The notes: a model not told the origin generated them from the sequence alone. 56,905 bases of DNA from an uncultured bacterium (GCA_905215405.1 CAJMQE010000014.1:1-56905), one strand, 5' to 3'; shown: positions 17,577-28,082, counted from the first letter of the stretch. Numbers and translations are program-made.

Positions 17577-18422
17577 TCAATTATTTTCCTTTTTCTCTAA
17601 AATGACTAAAACTTCCTGCAGATGTTCAAAGTCTACAACAGGTACAAGATATCCAGACTGTGTCAGATTGTTAGAATCTGGTGTTACGTCCTTGACATAA
17701 CCAATCAGAATACCTTCAAGATATTTGTCACTGATATTGGAGGTAACAATCTTATCTCCATCTCTCATAACAACATCTTTCTTAATATGTGACAGACCGA
17801 TTAGGCCCTGATCCATCAGCTTCAGATCACCTTTTACATTACAGATATCACCGGTATCAATTAACATACCACTAACATTGCTGTTATCATCAATAATAGA
17901 TCTGACCTGTGCTGAGTTAGGTGTTACCTGAGTTACAATACCTACCAGTCCACCACCTGAGATTACATTCATATCAACTTCGATTCCATCATCAGAACCT
18001 TTGTCAATTGTAAAGACGTTGAACCAGTTATCGGTACCTTTTCCAATTACTCTGGCGCCTACTTTTGTATAACCAGGATACTTTTCATCGAGTTCATAGA
18101 GATCTCTCAGTCTGCTTAATTCATAACTGTCCTGTTTTAACTGATTATTTTCTTCGGTAAGGTCATCGACCTGAGCCTGAAGGCTTTCATTTTTTTCCAT
18201 TACTTCACTCATTTCCTGAAGTGTTGCCACTTTGTCGGATGTCCATAACCCCAGGTTATTCATCCCCTTTTGAAAGGGAACGATAACGAGAGAGACAACA
18301 TTTCTGACAGGCGTTGTTAATTTGTCTGTAAAAAATGAAGCACCAATAAAGGTTACACATAATACCGAAAAGCCAATAAGTAAAGATTTAGATGAAAATA
18401 AAAAGCTAAACTTTTTCTTCAT
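17577..18422 (-). CDS. mreC: rod shape-determining protein MreC
   Basis: 281 residues: one N-terminal membrane segment (about 12-30), a coiled coil (about 70-100; VMEKNESLQAQVDDLTEENN), then the beta-barrel domain (about 115-275). MreC activates PBP2-RodA from outside the membrane. Order mreB-mreC-mreD as in most rods. Confidence 0.93.
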   Translation of the reverse strand: MKKKFSFLFSSKSLLIGFSVLCVTFIGASFFTDKLTTPVRNVVSLVIVPFQKGMNNLGLWTSDKVATLQEMSEVMEKNESLQAQVDDLTEENNQLKQDSYELSRLRDLYELDEKYPGYTKVGARVIGKGTDNWFNVFTIDKGSDDGIEVDMNVISGGGLVGIVTQVTPNSAQVRSIIDDNSNVSGMLIDTGDICNVKGDLKLMDQGLIGLSHIKKDVVMRDGDKIVTSNISDKYLEGILIGYVKDVTPDSNNLTQSGYLVPVVDFEHLQEVLVILEKKENN

Positions 18423-18434
18423 AGAACCAATTCC

Positions 18435-19457
18435 TTATTCATAAATTTTTTCCTGTGGTGTATAGGCCACAGATTGAAATTCAGGTGTGGAAATAATAGT
18501 ACTTAAACCACGTACTACACTTTCAGATGGATTTTCAACAATATTGACATTTAAATTTGTTTCATCTTTAATAAACTGCTCCAGATTATTAATATTAGAT
18601 GTACCGCCTGTTACATAGATACCCATATTAATAATATCCGCTGCAAGTTCTGGTGGAGTTCTTTCAAGAATCATCTTGATGGAATCCATAATGGAGTGAA
18701 GTGGATCAACAATTGCTCCATAGATTACATCTGAAGACACATCTACACAGACAGGAAGACCTGATACAACATTTCTTCCGAATCCCTTTGCAAATGTTTC
18801 TTCTGTCTTTACAGCACTACCAAGTTCTTTTTTCAGGTTTTCAGCAGTTTTACTGCCGATTACAAGATTATACATTTTCTTAACTGTTGTAATAATACTG
18901 TCATCAAGTCTGTTACCACCAATTTTAACGGATTTGCTGATTACAATACCGCCAAGTGAAAGAACAGAAATCTCAGTAGTATCTGCACCGATATTAACGA
19001 CCATGATACCCTTTGCTTCAAGTACGTTAATTCCAGCTCCGATTGCATCTGCGACTGGCTTGTCAACAATATAAATGTTCTTCGCCTTGATCTTTGAATC
19101 TACAACGAGTTCATAGAAAGCTCTTTTCTCTACTTCAGTAATATCAGTTGGAACTGCTATATAAAATTCAGATGGTCCGGAAACTTTCTTTTCCTCATTG
19201 ATCATATAGAAGAATCTCTGTAAAAGTGTCTGCATATTTTCAATATCTGCAATCACACCGAACTTGACAGGATAAGATACGTTGATATTGTCTGGTGCTT
19301 TTTCATACATATCGTAAGCCTGGTCACCTACTGCAAAAACATCTCTTTTATTTGCAATTGCAATGATATTTTTTTCATTTAATATTTTAGTTTTTTCCTT
19401 AGCAAACATTTTAAAATTACTTGTACCAATGTCTACTCCATAAACGTTTTGTGCCAT
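18435..19457 (-). CDS. mreB: divergent MreB actin-like protein
   Basis: 340 residues, actin fold. Phosphate-1 motif is GVDIGTSNF (near residue 8), and the adenosine region contains YVTGGTSNINNLE (near 290). The phosphate-2 motif reads VVN155-IGADTTE, where other MreB proteins have D-I-G-G-G-T-T-E; the Asp that corresponds to actin Asp154 is Asn here (AAT codon 18993-18995). GADTTE itself seems to be common in Lachnospiraceae relatives, as far as I recall. The mreCD-PBP2-rodA context supports a cytoskeletal scaffold role for cell elongation. It begins the mre part, 21 bp after radC. Confidence 0.9.
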   Translation of the reverse strand: MAQNVYGVDIGTSNFKMFAKEKTKILNEKNIIAIANKRDVFAVGDQAYDMYEKAPDNINVSYPVKFGVIADIENMQTLLQRFFYMINEEKKVSGPSEFYIAVPTDITEVEKRAFYELVVDSKIKAKNIYIVDKPVADAIGAGINVLEAKGIMVVNIGADTTEISVLSLGGIVISKSVKIGGNRLDDSIITTVKKMYNLVIGSKTAENLKKELGSAVKTEETFAKGFGRNVVSGLPVCVDVSSDVIYGAIVDPLHSIMDSIKMILERTPPELAADIINMGIYVTGGTSNINNLEQFIKDETNLNVNIVENPSESVVRGLSTIISTPEFQSVAYTPQEKIYE

Positions 19458-19478
19458 AACAAATGGACTCCTTTCGAT

Positions 19479-20168
19479 TTACAAAATCCCTTTTTCTTTT
19501 AAACTTGTATACCTATTATCTCCAATAATAATATGGTCTATCAGGCGAATTCCTAATAAATCCCCTGAGTCTTTAATTCTTCTGGTGACAGCCAAATCAT
19601 TGCTGCTTGGTGTTGGATCTCCACTTGGATGATTATGTAGAATCACGATTGCTACCGCGTTGTGTTTTAATGCTTCAACGAACACTTCGCGAGGTGTAAT
19701 CAGGGATGCGTTGATCGTTCCGACAGTAAGCACTCTATCGTAGATCAGCCGGCAGCGCGTATCCAAAAGTGCAACAACAAGCCGCTCCTGCATACAGTGT
19801 CTTAAATCCTCCATATAATAACGTGCAATCGCTTCTGGATGGTCAAAGCTGAGCTTCTCTGTCGCAGTAGCTTTTGCGATCCTTCTTGAAAGCTCACCAA
19901 TGCACCGGATCTGAATAGCTTTGACCCGGCCAATTCCTCTGATCTGCATCAACTCAGTAATAGAAAGCTGCATAAGCCCTAAAATCCCACTATTTTCTTC
20001 AGAAAAATTCAGTATTTTTCCCGATAATTCAATGGAACTGCTTCCTTTTACCCCTGTTTTGATGATGACTGACAGAAGTTCTGCATCAGAAAGGGAACGT
20101 TCTCCCATTTCCAGACATTTCTCATATGGACGTAATTCTAAATAATCTTTTTTGTCGATATCCTTCAT
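19479..20168 (-). CDS. radC: RadC family JAMM-domain protein
   Basis: 229 residues. An N-terminal UPF0758 helix-hairpin-helix region (about 45-75; LMQIRGIGRVKAIQI) precedes the JAMM/MPN+ domain with the metal motif HNHPSGDPTPSSND. Despite its name, a direct repair role is not established. In Firmicutes radC commonly stands next to mreBCD, as here. It is 44 bp after the DUF4321 gene. Confidence 0.93.
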   Translation of the reverse strand: MKDIDKKDYLELRPYEKCLEMGERSLSDAELLSVIIKTGVKGSSSIELSGKILNFSEENSGILGLMQLSITELMQIRGIGRVKAIQIRCIGELSRRIAKATATEKLSFDHPEAIARYYMEDLRHCMQERLVVALLDTRCRLIYDRVLTVGTINASLITPREVFVEALKHNAVAIVILHNHPSGDPTPSSNDLAVTRRIKDSGDLLGIRLIDHIIIGDNRYTSLKEKGIL

Positions 20169-20212
20169 CCGTACTCCTTTCAGATGAACAGATACTCTTC
20201 CTATTCAATAAC

Positions 20213-20473
20213 CTACAGAAATCTGTAAACGATTATTGCAAATACTACTCCAATAATACTAGCTATCGTAATTTTGATCTTGAGTGCAAATGTAAGAACA
20301 ATCACGCCCAGGTCGAGAACCACCGGACTATCAAGCCCGAATGTATTACCGTATCCCAGCCAGCTGAGTGCGGAAACGTTCTTAGTAAGTTCTGCTACAA
20401 AACCACCTAAAACGACACCTGCAAGGAGTAGCAAAAATAATGCCCAGTTGTTTTTGCTTTTTGTAATACTCAT
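20213..20473 (-). CDS. DUF4321 small membrane protein
   Basis: 86 residues with two or three membrane segments (about 10-28, 50-84). LLLLAGVVLGGFVAEL resembles DUF4321, a Clostridia family of unknown role that is found upstream of radC-mreB. An envelope or shape function is only suggested by its position. Confidence 0.75.
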   Translation of the reverse strand: MSITKSKNNWALFLLLLAGVVLGGFVAELTKNVSALSWLGYGNTFGLDSPVVLDLGVIVLTFALKIKITIASIIGVVFAIIVYRFL

Positions 20474-20579
20474 AAATTTACATTTACTCCCAAAATAAAT
20501 AGAACTTAAAACAACTTAGAGTATATCACTTTTATTGGCAATTGTATACCTTTAAATATTACAATTTTAATACAATTTT

Positions 20580-21881
20580 CTAGAATTTCTTACTGATTAA
20601 ACCAGCATCCGACATTTTCTGTAAGCTCATCATGATACCGAGTTTTGCGTGATACCAGGTAAGGCCTCCCTGGAAGAATGCAGTATATGGTGCTCTTAAT
20701 GGACCATCTGCACTTAATTCGATAGAAGATCCCTGAATAAATGCGCCGGCAGCCATAATTACATCGGAATCATATCCTGGCATTGCCCATGGTTCTGGTG
20801 TTACATAGCTGTCAACTGGTGCTGCGGCCTGAATTCCCTTACAGAATGCAATCAACCCTTCTGGTGTATTTAAATCTACTGCCTGAATAATATCGAATCT
20901 TGGTTCTGTTCCATTTGGTTTTACGGTAAAACCAAGTTTCTCATAGATATTTGCTGCAAATACAGCGCCTTTTAATGCACCTGAAACAACGGTTGGTGCC
21001 AGGAACAGTCCCTGATAGAACGAACGGTTCACACCAAGTGTTGCGCCAACTTCTTTTCCAAGTCCTGGAGAAGCAAGACGATATGCAGCCTGTTCAACAC
21101 ATTCCTTCTTACCTGCGATATAACCACCACATGGAGCGAGACCACCGCCCGGATTTTTGATCAGGGAACCAACGATCATATCTGCACCTACATCACTAGG
21201 TTCAATTGTTTCAACGAACTCACCATAGCAGTTATCTACCATGCAGATAACTTCAGGTTTTACGGATTTAATAAATGCGATCAGTTCTCCAATCTGTTCT
21301 ACTGAAAGAGTAGGACGTGATGCATATCCCTTTGATCGCTGAATCGTTACCAGCTTTGTTCTTTCATTAATCGCTGCACGAATTCCTTCATAATCGAAGT
21401 CCTTATCATTGAGCAGATCGACCTGTCTGTATGTCACTCCATATTCAGCAAGACTTCCCATAGATGGTCTGATTCCGATAATTTCATCCATCGTATCGTA
21501 TGGTTTTCCAACTGGAGAAAGCAGTTCATCCCCTGGTCTTAAGTTAGATGATAATGCAATATTTAAAGCATGCGTACCGCACATGATCTGTGGTCTTACC
21601 AGTGCTGCTTCTGTGTGGAAAATATCTGCATATACTTTTTCCAGTGTATCTCGTCCATCATCGTTATAACCATAACCTGTTGATGATCCAAAATGCATTT
21701 CGCTTACTTTATTTTTCTGCATTGCTGCAATTACTTTCATCTGATTATATTCAGCTACTGTATCGATTTCTTTAAATCTTTCAGTCAGCTCTTCTGCTAC
21801 TTTTGTTCCAAATGTATAGACCTGTTCAGCTATCCCCATCTGTTCATACATCTTTTTTGTCTGTTGTTCTAATTCACTCAT
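20580..21881 (-). CDS. ynbB: YnbB-type PLP enzyme (methionine gamma-lyase/aluminium resistance family)
   Basis: 433 residues, PLP-dependent fold type I. The expected PLP lysine is in VGSLIKNPGGGLAPCGGYIAG; other markers are FGSSTGYGYNDDGRDTLEKV and VRPQIMCGTHALNIA. The family is often named aluminium resistance or methionine gamma-lyase; its true substrate in Clostridia is unsure. It lies 48 bp after miaA, the usual miaA-ynbB order (in Bacillus, with hfq and glnR nearby; absent here). Confidence 0.88.
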   Translation of the reverse strand: MSELEQQTKKMYEQMGIAEQVYTFGTKVAEELTERFKEIDTVAEYNQMKVIAAMQKNKVSEMHFGSSTGYGYNDDGRDTLEKVYADIFHTEAALVRPQIMCGTHALNIALSSNLRPGDELLSPVGKPYDTMDEIIGIRPSMGSLAEYGVTYRQVDLLNDKDFDYEGIRAAINERTKLVTIQRSKGYASRPTLSVEQIGELIAFIKSVKPEVICMVDNCYGEFVETIEPSDVGADMIVGSLIKNPGGGLAPCGGYIAGKKECVEQAAYRLASPGLGKEVGATLGVNRSFYQGLFLAPTVVSGALKGAVFAANIYEKLGFTVKPNGTEPRFDIIQAVDLNTPEGLIAFCKGIQAAAPVDSYVTPEPWAMPGYDSDVIMAAGAFIQGSSIELSADGPLRAPYTAFFQGGLTWYHAKLGIMMSLQKMSDAGLISKKF

Positions 21882-21929
21882 TATTTCTCCATTCCTGCAT
21901 CTTTGTGCTGCATTTTGTATGATAAAACC

Positions 21930-22880
21930 TTAAATAATTTTATGCGATCTGAGTTGTTCCAGCATTGCTGCAAGCATTTTCTCTTTATCACTTTGATAAT
22001 CCTGATAGTTCATCCACTCGACTTCTTTTTCACGTCGGAACCATGTTAACTGCCGTTTTGCAAAATGTCTTGTGTCTCGTTTTAAGATATAGACTGCTTC
22101 TTCCAATGAAATACTGCCGTTCAGATAATCAAGAATTTCTTTGTATCCAAGCCCCTGCATGGACACATAGGTCTTATCATATCCCATTTCCTGCAGTTTT
22201 TCAACTTCTTTCACGAGTCCGTGCTCGAGCATAAGATCAATTCTTCTGTTGATTCTTTCGTAAAGAATTTCTCTGTCATCATTGAGCACAAAATAGCAGA
22301 AGTTATAAGGAGACTCTTTTTGCTTCTGTTCATCATTGTGTTCAGATATCCGTTCACCGGTCTGTTCAAAATACTCCAGCGCCCTTATTACACGTTTTAC
22401 ATTATGCGCATGAATTTCTTCTGCCGCTTTCGGATCAACGTTTTTTAACATGTCATGAAGATGCTGTGCACCTTTTGTCTGTGCGAGCTCTTCCAGTTCA
22501 TTTCGATAGGAGTCGTCTTTTTCATTATCTGTAAAATCAATATCATTAAGAATCGCCTGAATATAGAAGCCGGTTCCTCCGACAATCAGCGGGATTTTTC
22601 CGCGATCCCAGATATCCTGCATTGCCTCTTTTGCCATCTGCTGAAAACGAACCACAGAAAAATCCTCATTTGGTTCCAGTTCATCAACCAGAAAATGTTT
22701 GATCCCCTGCATTTCCTCCGGCATGATTTTAGCGGTACCAATATCCATATGCTTATACACCTGCATTGAATCTGCACTTATGATTTCTGCATTCACAGCT
22801 TTTGCAAGGCTGATGGAAAGTGCAGTTTTACCGACTGCAGTCGGTCCGGTCAAAACGATTACTTTTTTCTTTTCTGCCAT
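21930..22880 (-). CDS. miaA: tRNA dimethylallyltransferase
   Basis: Transfers a dimethylallyl group to A37 of tRNAs reading UNN codons; MiaB (also in this window) then adds the methylthio group. P-loop LTGPTAVGKTALSI, DSMQVYKHMDIGTAK, GGTGFYIQAIL and RRDTRHFAKRQLTWFRR-like residues are present. Of two in-frame ATGs, the one at 22880 has AAGGAT at proper spacing, giving 316 residues; the frame can extend to 22889. Confidence 0.94.
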   Translation of the reverse strand: MAEKKKVIVLTGPTAVGKTALSISLAKAVNAEIISADSMQVYKHMDIGTAKIMPEEMQGIKHFLVDELEPNEDFSVVRFQQMAKEAMQDIWDRGKIPLIVGGTGFYIQAILNDIDFTDNEKDDSYRNELEELAQTKGAQHLHDMLKNVDPKAAEEIHAHNVKRVIRALEYFEQTGERISEHNDEQKQKESPYNFCYFVLNDDREILYERINRRIDLMLEHGLVKEVEKLQEMGYDKTYVSMQGLGYKEILDYLNGSISLEEAVYILKRDTRHFAKRQLTWFRREKEVEWMNYQDYQSDKEKMLAAMLEQLRSHKII

Positions 22881-22954
22881 ATTGTTCATCCTTGTTTTTT
22901 CTTTATCTATTACATTTTACCCTATTAAGGCCTTTTTTCGACTGTCGATAGGAT

Positions 22955-25279
22955 TTAGACAATTCTTTTAAATTTCTTTTCCAGTTCATATTTTGACATA
23001 GAAATCAATGTTGGTCTTCCATGTGGGCAATTATAAGGATTTTCTGCCTCAAATAATTCATCGATCAGTGTTTCCACCTCTTTGACTGAAAGCTGATTAT
23101 TTCCCTTTACAGCAGCTTTGCATGACATCGATGCGACTTTTTCAAGGATCAAATCCGGGGTCTGTCCCAGATTTTCAGCAACAAGCCCATCCAGAATCTC
23201 TATCAAAAGATCCTTCGTATCAATTGTAGGAATACTTGCCGGTGTACCAACAACTTTATATTCATTTCCACCAAATTCCTCTATCTCATAGCCGAGCTTG
23301 GTAAAGATCTTCCTATGTTTCTTCAGAATTTCCTCTTCTCTCATATTAAGACTGAGGATCATAGGTGGATTGACCATCTGAGAATCCATTTCATTCTGAG
23401 ATAATTTTTTCATCAGCTTTTCGAACAGAACTTTTTCATGTGCGGCATGCTGATCCATAATAAATAATTTGTCTTCGAACTGAATCAACCAGTACGTATC
23501 AAACACCTGTCCTATGATCTTGTGTTTTTCTTTATTCGCTTTATCTAGGAAACGATCATGTGGAAACAGTTCCATCTGTTCTGCCTTTTGTCCATAATCA
23601 AGTGTTTTATTTTCTTCTTCGACAAGTTTTTCGAAACGATTCTTTTCGAACGGCTCTGGAAGACGTTCTTTTCGATTCTTTCTGAGTTCTTGATGGTTTT
23701 CTATCGAATCTTCCATTTTTCCTGCATTTTCTACATTACCAGAGATTGCTGAGTTTTCAGAAACCGGAGTGTTCACCACTTCGTTCTGCGCCATACTTTG
23801 AGCAACTTCTATCGCGCTACTAGTATCCCTTTTATCGGTTGGAACAGTTTCTATCTCATTTTCTGCTGAATTGTTTTGTGCAGTGCTTGATGCAGTCTGC
23901 TCGCTAGGCTTTACGGGGCGATCGAACTCATTTATCCTTTTGGTATTATTTAGATCCACACCTACATGCATCGTTTTCTCACTGAGAACTTCCTTATGTG
24001 CCACATCACGAATCTCATTTTTCGATGTTATGGAAGAATCCGTGCTTTCTGATTGCCTGTTTTGATGGATCGCAGTCGAATTTTGCTGCTGTCCATTTAT
24101 TGGATTCCTGTTGCCTGAAAAGGTACTCTGCGTGTTGTAAGCCTGTTTTGTATTATTCAATAACGGCTTTGACTGTTGACTCTGTGTATCAGTTCTGTTT
24201 GACTGACCAATATTTTGCTGATACGTATTTAGTGCTGCTGAATTTTCCTGTTTGTGAGTTCGTACATCTGTTAATTCCACATTTGGAATCAGTTCTCTAT
24301 TCTTCAGGACATTTCGTACAGCATTTAGCACGAATTCGTAGACAAACTCATTCTTTGAAAAACGAAGTTCCATCTTAGTTGGATGCACATTGACATCGAT
24401 AATCTCCGGATTGATTTTAAAATGCATTGCCGTAAACGGATATTTATGCATCATGATGAATCCCTTATATGCTTCCTCTATCGCTTTCGTTATGACATTA
24501 CTTTTGATAAAACGACCATTTATAAAATAATTCTCATAAGTTCGATTTCCTCGTGAGATCAATGGCTTTCCAATAAACCCTTCAATGGTTATATCCTGCG
24601 TTTTGGTATTGATTGCTAGAAGATTTGAGGCAATGTCTCTTCCATAGACATGGTAAATTATGTCTCTTAAATTAGTGTTGCCTGATGTATGAAGCTTATT
24701 CTGGTTATTGTTGATGAATCGAAACGAAATATCCGGATGTGACAGTGCAAGATGTTCTATCAATGCATTTACATATCCAGCTTCCGTAGTTGCTGTTTTC
24801 AAAAATTTTCTTCTTACCGGTGTATTATAGAACAGGTTTCTGACTATAAATGTTGTTCCATCTGGAGCACCTACATCCTGAAGACTTTTTTCTTCTCCGC
24901 CTTCTATTACATAACGGGCACCCGTAAAAGCATCTTTTGTCTTTGTGATTAGTTCGATCTGCGAAACAGATGCAATACTAGCCAGCGCCTCACCACGGAA
25001 TCCAAGGGAGGAAACCACTGCAAGATCTTCGATGGAGCGGATCTTACTCGTAGAATGTGGCAGAAATGCAAGAGGAAGTTCTTTTGCATTGATCCCGCTT
25101 CCATTATCTGTAATACGGATAAAAGAAATTCCCCCGTCTTTAATTTCAACTGTAACCGCAGTCGCTTTGGCATCAATCGCATTTTCAACAAGTTCCTTTA
25201 CCACAGAAGATGGTCGTTCAATGACTTCTCCTGCGGCTATTTTATTGATTGTACTTTGATCAAGCACCTGTATTGGCAT
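22955..25279 (-). CDS. mutL: DNA mismatch repair endonuclease MutL
   Basis: 774 residues. The N-terminal GHKL ATPase (about 1-330) shows VENAIDAKAT, DNGSGI and LGFRGEALASI. A long Gln/Asn/Ser-rich linker (about 345-575) follows. The C-terminal domain holds the nicking-endonuclease motif DQHAAHEKVLFE plus SCKAAVKGN and CPHGRPT, as expected where MutH is absent. It follows mutS by 38 bp and precedes miaA by 74 bp. Confidence 0.95.
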   Translation of the reverse strand: MPIQVLDQSTINKIAAGEVIERPSSVVKELVENAIDAKATAVTVEIKDGGISFIRITDNGSGINAKELPLAFLPHSTSKIRSIEDLAVVSSLGFRGEALASIASVSQIELITKTKDAFTGARYVIEGGEEKSLQDVGAPDGTTFIVRNLFYNTPVRRKFLKTATTEAGYVNALIEHLALSHPDISFRFINNNQNKLHTSGNTNLRDIIYHVYGRDIASNLLAINTKTQDITIEGFIGKPLISRGNRTYENYFINGRFIKSNVITKAIEEAYKGFIMMHKYPFTAMHFKINPEIIDVNVHPTKMELRFSKNEFVYEFVLNAVRNVLKNRELIPNVELTDVRTHKQENSAALNTYQQNIGQSNRTDTQSQQSKPLLNNTKQAYNTQSTFSGNRNPINGQQQNSTAIHQNRQSESTDSSITSKNEIRDVAHKEVLSEKTMHVGVDLNNTKRINEFDRPVKPSEQTASSTAQNNSAENEIETVPTDKRDTSSAIEVAQSMAQNEVVNTPVSENSAISGNVENAGKMEDSIENHQELRKNRKERLPEPFEKNRFEKLVEEENKTLDYGQKAEQMELFPHDRFLDKANKEKHKIIGQVFDTYWLIQFEDKLFIMDQHAAHEKVLFEKLMKKLSQNEMDSQMVNPPMILSLNMREEEILKKHRKIFTKLGYEIEEFGGNEYKVVGTPASIPTIDTKDLLIEILDGLVAENLGQTPDLILEKVASMSCKAAVKGNNQLSVKEVETLIDELFEAENPYNCPHGRPTLISMSKYELEKKFKRIV

Positions 25280-25317
25280 AAATGTCAGCTCCTTTCCAAC
25301 CCTTGTTTCTCCCTATT

Positions 25318-27966
25318 TTACCATCTGTTCTTAATTTTATTCTGTAATTTATATAAAGCATTTAAAGCATCGATCGGTGTCATATTTCCGATGTCCATAT
25401 CCCTGATATCAATGATAATATCATCATCTTTTACCGTATCGAACAACGACATTTGTTTGACTTCAAGTTCATTGAGATTCTTTGTATAGCTTTCATCGAC
25501 TTTTTTTGTATACTGTGCAATATCTCTTGTTTTCTGTGAGATATCATTATCACTCAGATCTGCAACCAGTTCCTTTGCTCTCTGGATAACACTGTCTGGT
25601 ACACCGGCAAGTTTTGCTACCTGGATACCATAACTCTTATCTGCACCGCCTTTTACGATCTTTCTCAGGAAAACGATATCATCCCCCTGCTCTTTTACTG
25701 CAATACAATAATTATTGACACCACCGATAATGCCTTCCAGCTCCGTTAATTCATGATAATGAGTCGCAAATAACGTCTTAGCACCGAGAAGTTTTGTATT
25801 ACTGATATGTTCTACAACTGCCCATGCAATACTAAGACCATCAAATGTAGAAGTACCACGACCGATCTCATCCAGAATCAGAAGACTCTTATTTGTCGCA
25901 TTACGAAGAATATTTGCGACTTCTGTCATTTCCACCATAAATGTACTCTGTCCACTTGCAAGATCATCAGATGCTCCGACACGGGTAAAGATACGGTCTA
26001 CAACTCCGATATTTGCTGACGAAGCCGGAACGAAAGAACCGATCTGTGCCATCAGCACGATCAGTGCTGTCTGTCTCATATATGTGGACTTACCAGCCAT
26101 ATTTGGACCGGTAATAATAGAAATCCTGTTCACATTATTATCGAGATAGGTATCGTTTGCAACGAACATATCATTAGAGATCATTTTTTCAACTACCGGA
26201 TGACGTCCATTTTTTATATCAATGATCCCTTTCTCATTAATTGAAGGCTTTACATAATTATTCTGTTCTGCAACAATCGCCAAAGATGCAAATACATCGA
26301 TCATAGCAATTGCCTTTGCAGTATCCTGAATTCGTCTGACTTCACCTGCGATCGTATCACGTATCTGTGTAAACAGATCATATTCCAGAGAACAGAGCTT
26401 ATCCTCTGCACCAAGAATGATATCTTCGAGTTTTTTTAATTCATCGGTCGTATATCGCTCGGCATTTGTAAGTGTCTGTTTTCTTACGTATTCAGGTGGA
26501 ACCAAATCCTTGTATGAATTCGTTACTTCAAGATAATAGCCGAAAACACGGTTGTATTTAATTTTCAGGCCTTTAATTCCTGTTCGTTCTTTTTCTCTGG
26601 ACTCCAGCTGTGCAAGCCATGTCTTACCTTCTGTTTTGGCTTTTCTCAAGTTATCCGCTTCTTCATTATAGCCTTCTTTGATCATACCACCTTCACGGAC
26701 AGAAATTGGTGGTTCCTCAAGTATGGAGGCATCAATCAGGTCATACAGATCCTTTAAATCGTCCAGCTTTTCAAATGTTTCAGTCATCAGTTCAGATTTG
26801 AAATTTCCTATCAGCTGTTTGATATAAGGAAGCATTTCAAGAGAGCTCTTAAATGCGATCAGATCTCTTGGATTTGCTGTTTTACAACTGATTTTACTCA
26901 TCAGTCGCTCAAGATCATATATTGGATTTAAATATTCTCTGATTTCTTCTCGGGTCATGACTTCATTGTTGAATTCTTCAATTACATTCTGTCTTCCTAA
27001 AATCGTCTTCTTTTCAATCAGAGGCTGCTCAATAATACTACGGAGCTTTCTTGCACCCATTGCAGTTTTTGTCTTATCCAGTACCCAGAGAAGAGAACCT
27101 CTTTTTTGCTTTTCTCTCATTGTTTCGACAAGTTCCAGATTTCTTCTTGATGAACTGTCGATCAACATATATTTTCCAGTTGTATAAGGCTGTAAAGTTG
27201 TCAGATGATCGAGTGAATTCTTCTGTGTCTCATACAAATATTGCAAAAGTGCACCAGCAGCTACAACCCCTGTTGTATAATCTCTGAGGCCAAGCCCATC
27301 CAGAGACGATATCTTAAAATGTTCCTGTAGTTTTGTGACACACTGATCATTATCAAAATACCATTTGTCCAACGTTGACATGGAAATGCTCAGTTTTTCA
27401 CAGATTTCGGACAGGTCAATACCACTCATGGAGAAATATTCATTGCAGATAATTTCAGATGGTACAAATTTGTTGATTTCATCAATTAGTACACTTCCCG
27501 ATTCTACTTCTGTAACAAAATAATCACCTGTGGAAAAATCAGCAATTGAAATTCCCAGATTGTCTCCATAATAGACAATACTCATCAGATAATTATTTTT
27601 TCCGGCATCCAGTGCCTGCATATTCAGATTGGTACCCGGTGTGACCACGCGGATTACTTCTCGCTTAACAAGTCCTTTGGCCTGTTTTGGATCTTCTACC
27701 TGCTCGCAGATAGCAACTTTATGGCCTTTTGCCACAAGTTTATTAATATAATTATCTGCAGCATGAAATGGAATTCCGCACATAGGTGCACGTTCTTCCT
27801 GTCCACAGTCTTTTCCAGTAAGAGTCAGTTCAAGCTCTCTTGATGCTACTTTCGCATCGTCAAAGAACATTTCATAGAAATCTCCCAGTCTGTAGAAGAG
27901 AATACAGTCTTTGTACTCTTCTTTTGTTTCTAAATATTTCTGCATCATCGGTGTAAATTGTGCCAT
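25318..27966 (-). CDS. mutS: DNA mismatch recognition protein MutS
   Basis: Binds mispaired bases and recruits MutL. The mismatch-wedging Phe-x-Glu lies in GDFYEMFFDDA; the ATPase has Walker A GPNMAGKSTYMRQTA, Walker B LLILDEIGRGTSTFDG and FATHYHELTEL. The frame extends to 27999, but GGAGGATATC stands immediately before the ATG at 27966 (MAQFTPMMQKYL, the canonical N-terminus), so 882 residues is preferred. Confidence 0.96.
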   Translation of the reverse strand: MAQFTPMMQKYLETKEEYKDCILFYRLGDFYEMFFDDAKVASRELELTLTGKDCGQEERAPMCGIPFHAADNYINKLVAKGHKVAICEQVEDPKQAKGLVKREVIRVVTPGTNLNMQALDAGKNNYLMSIVYYGDNLGISIADFSTGDYFVTEVESGSVLIDEINKFVPSEIICNEYFSMSGIDLSEICEKLSISMSTLDKWYFDNDQCVTKLQEHFKISSLDGLGLRDYTTGVVAAGALLQYLYETQKNSLDHLTTLQPYTTGKYMLIDSSSRRNLELVETMREKQKRGSLLWVLDKTKTAMGARKLRSIIEQPLIEKKTILGRQNVIEEFNNEVMTREEIREYLNPIYDLERLMSKISCKTANPRDLIAFKSSLEMLPYIKQLIGNFKSELMTETFEKLDDLKDLYDLIDASILEEPPISVREGGMIKEGYNEEADNLRKAKTEGKTWLAQLESREKERTGIKGLKIKYNRVFGYYLEVTNSYKDLVPPEYVRKQTLTNAERYTTDELKKLEDIILGAEDKLCSLEYDLFTQIRDTIAGEVRRIQDTAKAIAMIDVFASLAIVAEQNNYVKPSINEKGIIDIKNGRHPVVEKMISNDMFVANDTYLDNNVNRISIITGPNMAGKSTYMRQTALIVLMAQIGSFVPASSANIGVVDRIFTRVGASDDLASGQSTFMVEMTEVANILRNATNKSLLILDEIGRGTSTFDGLSIAWAVVEHISNTKLLGAKTLFATHYHELTELEGIIGGVNNYCIAVKEQGDDIVFLRKIVKGGADKSYGIQVAKLAGVPDSVIQRAKELVADLSDNDISQKTRDIAQYTKKVDESYTKNLNELEVKQMSLFDTVKDDDIIIDIRDMDIGNMTPIDALNALYKLQNKIKNRW

Positions 27967-28038
27967 GATATCCTCCATTTCTTCGACACTGTTGCGCATG
28001 CAACATTTTACTTTATAAATTTATCTTGCAAACATTTT

Positions 28039-28068
28039 GGGTGAAAGAACCTTGCAATCCTTTCACCC
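28039..28068. repeat. inverted repeat between sulP and mutS
   Basis: Perfect 9-bp arms (GGGTGAAAG and CTTTCACCC) with a 12-base spacer lie in the 116-bp gap after sulP. No T-run follows on the minus strand, so it is not a standard terminator; it may be an RNA hairpin or attenuating structure. Confidence 0.5.
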
Positions 28069-28082
28069 CCCTTTGTTATTCT

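Noticed and set aside
28039..28068. Terminator after sulP
   Set aside because: The stem is good, but no T-run follows on the transcribed strand.
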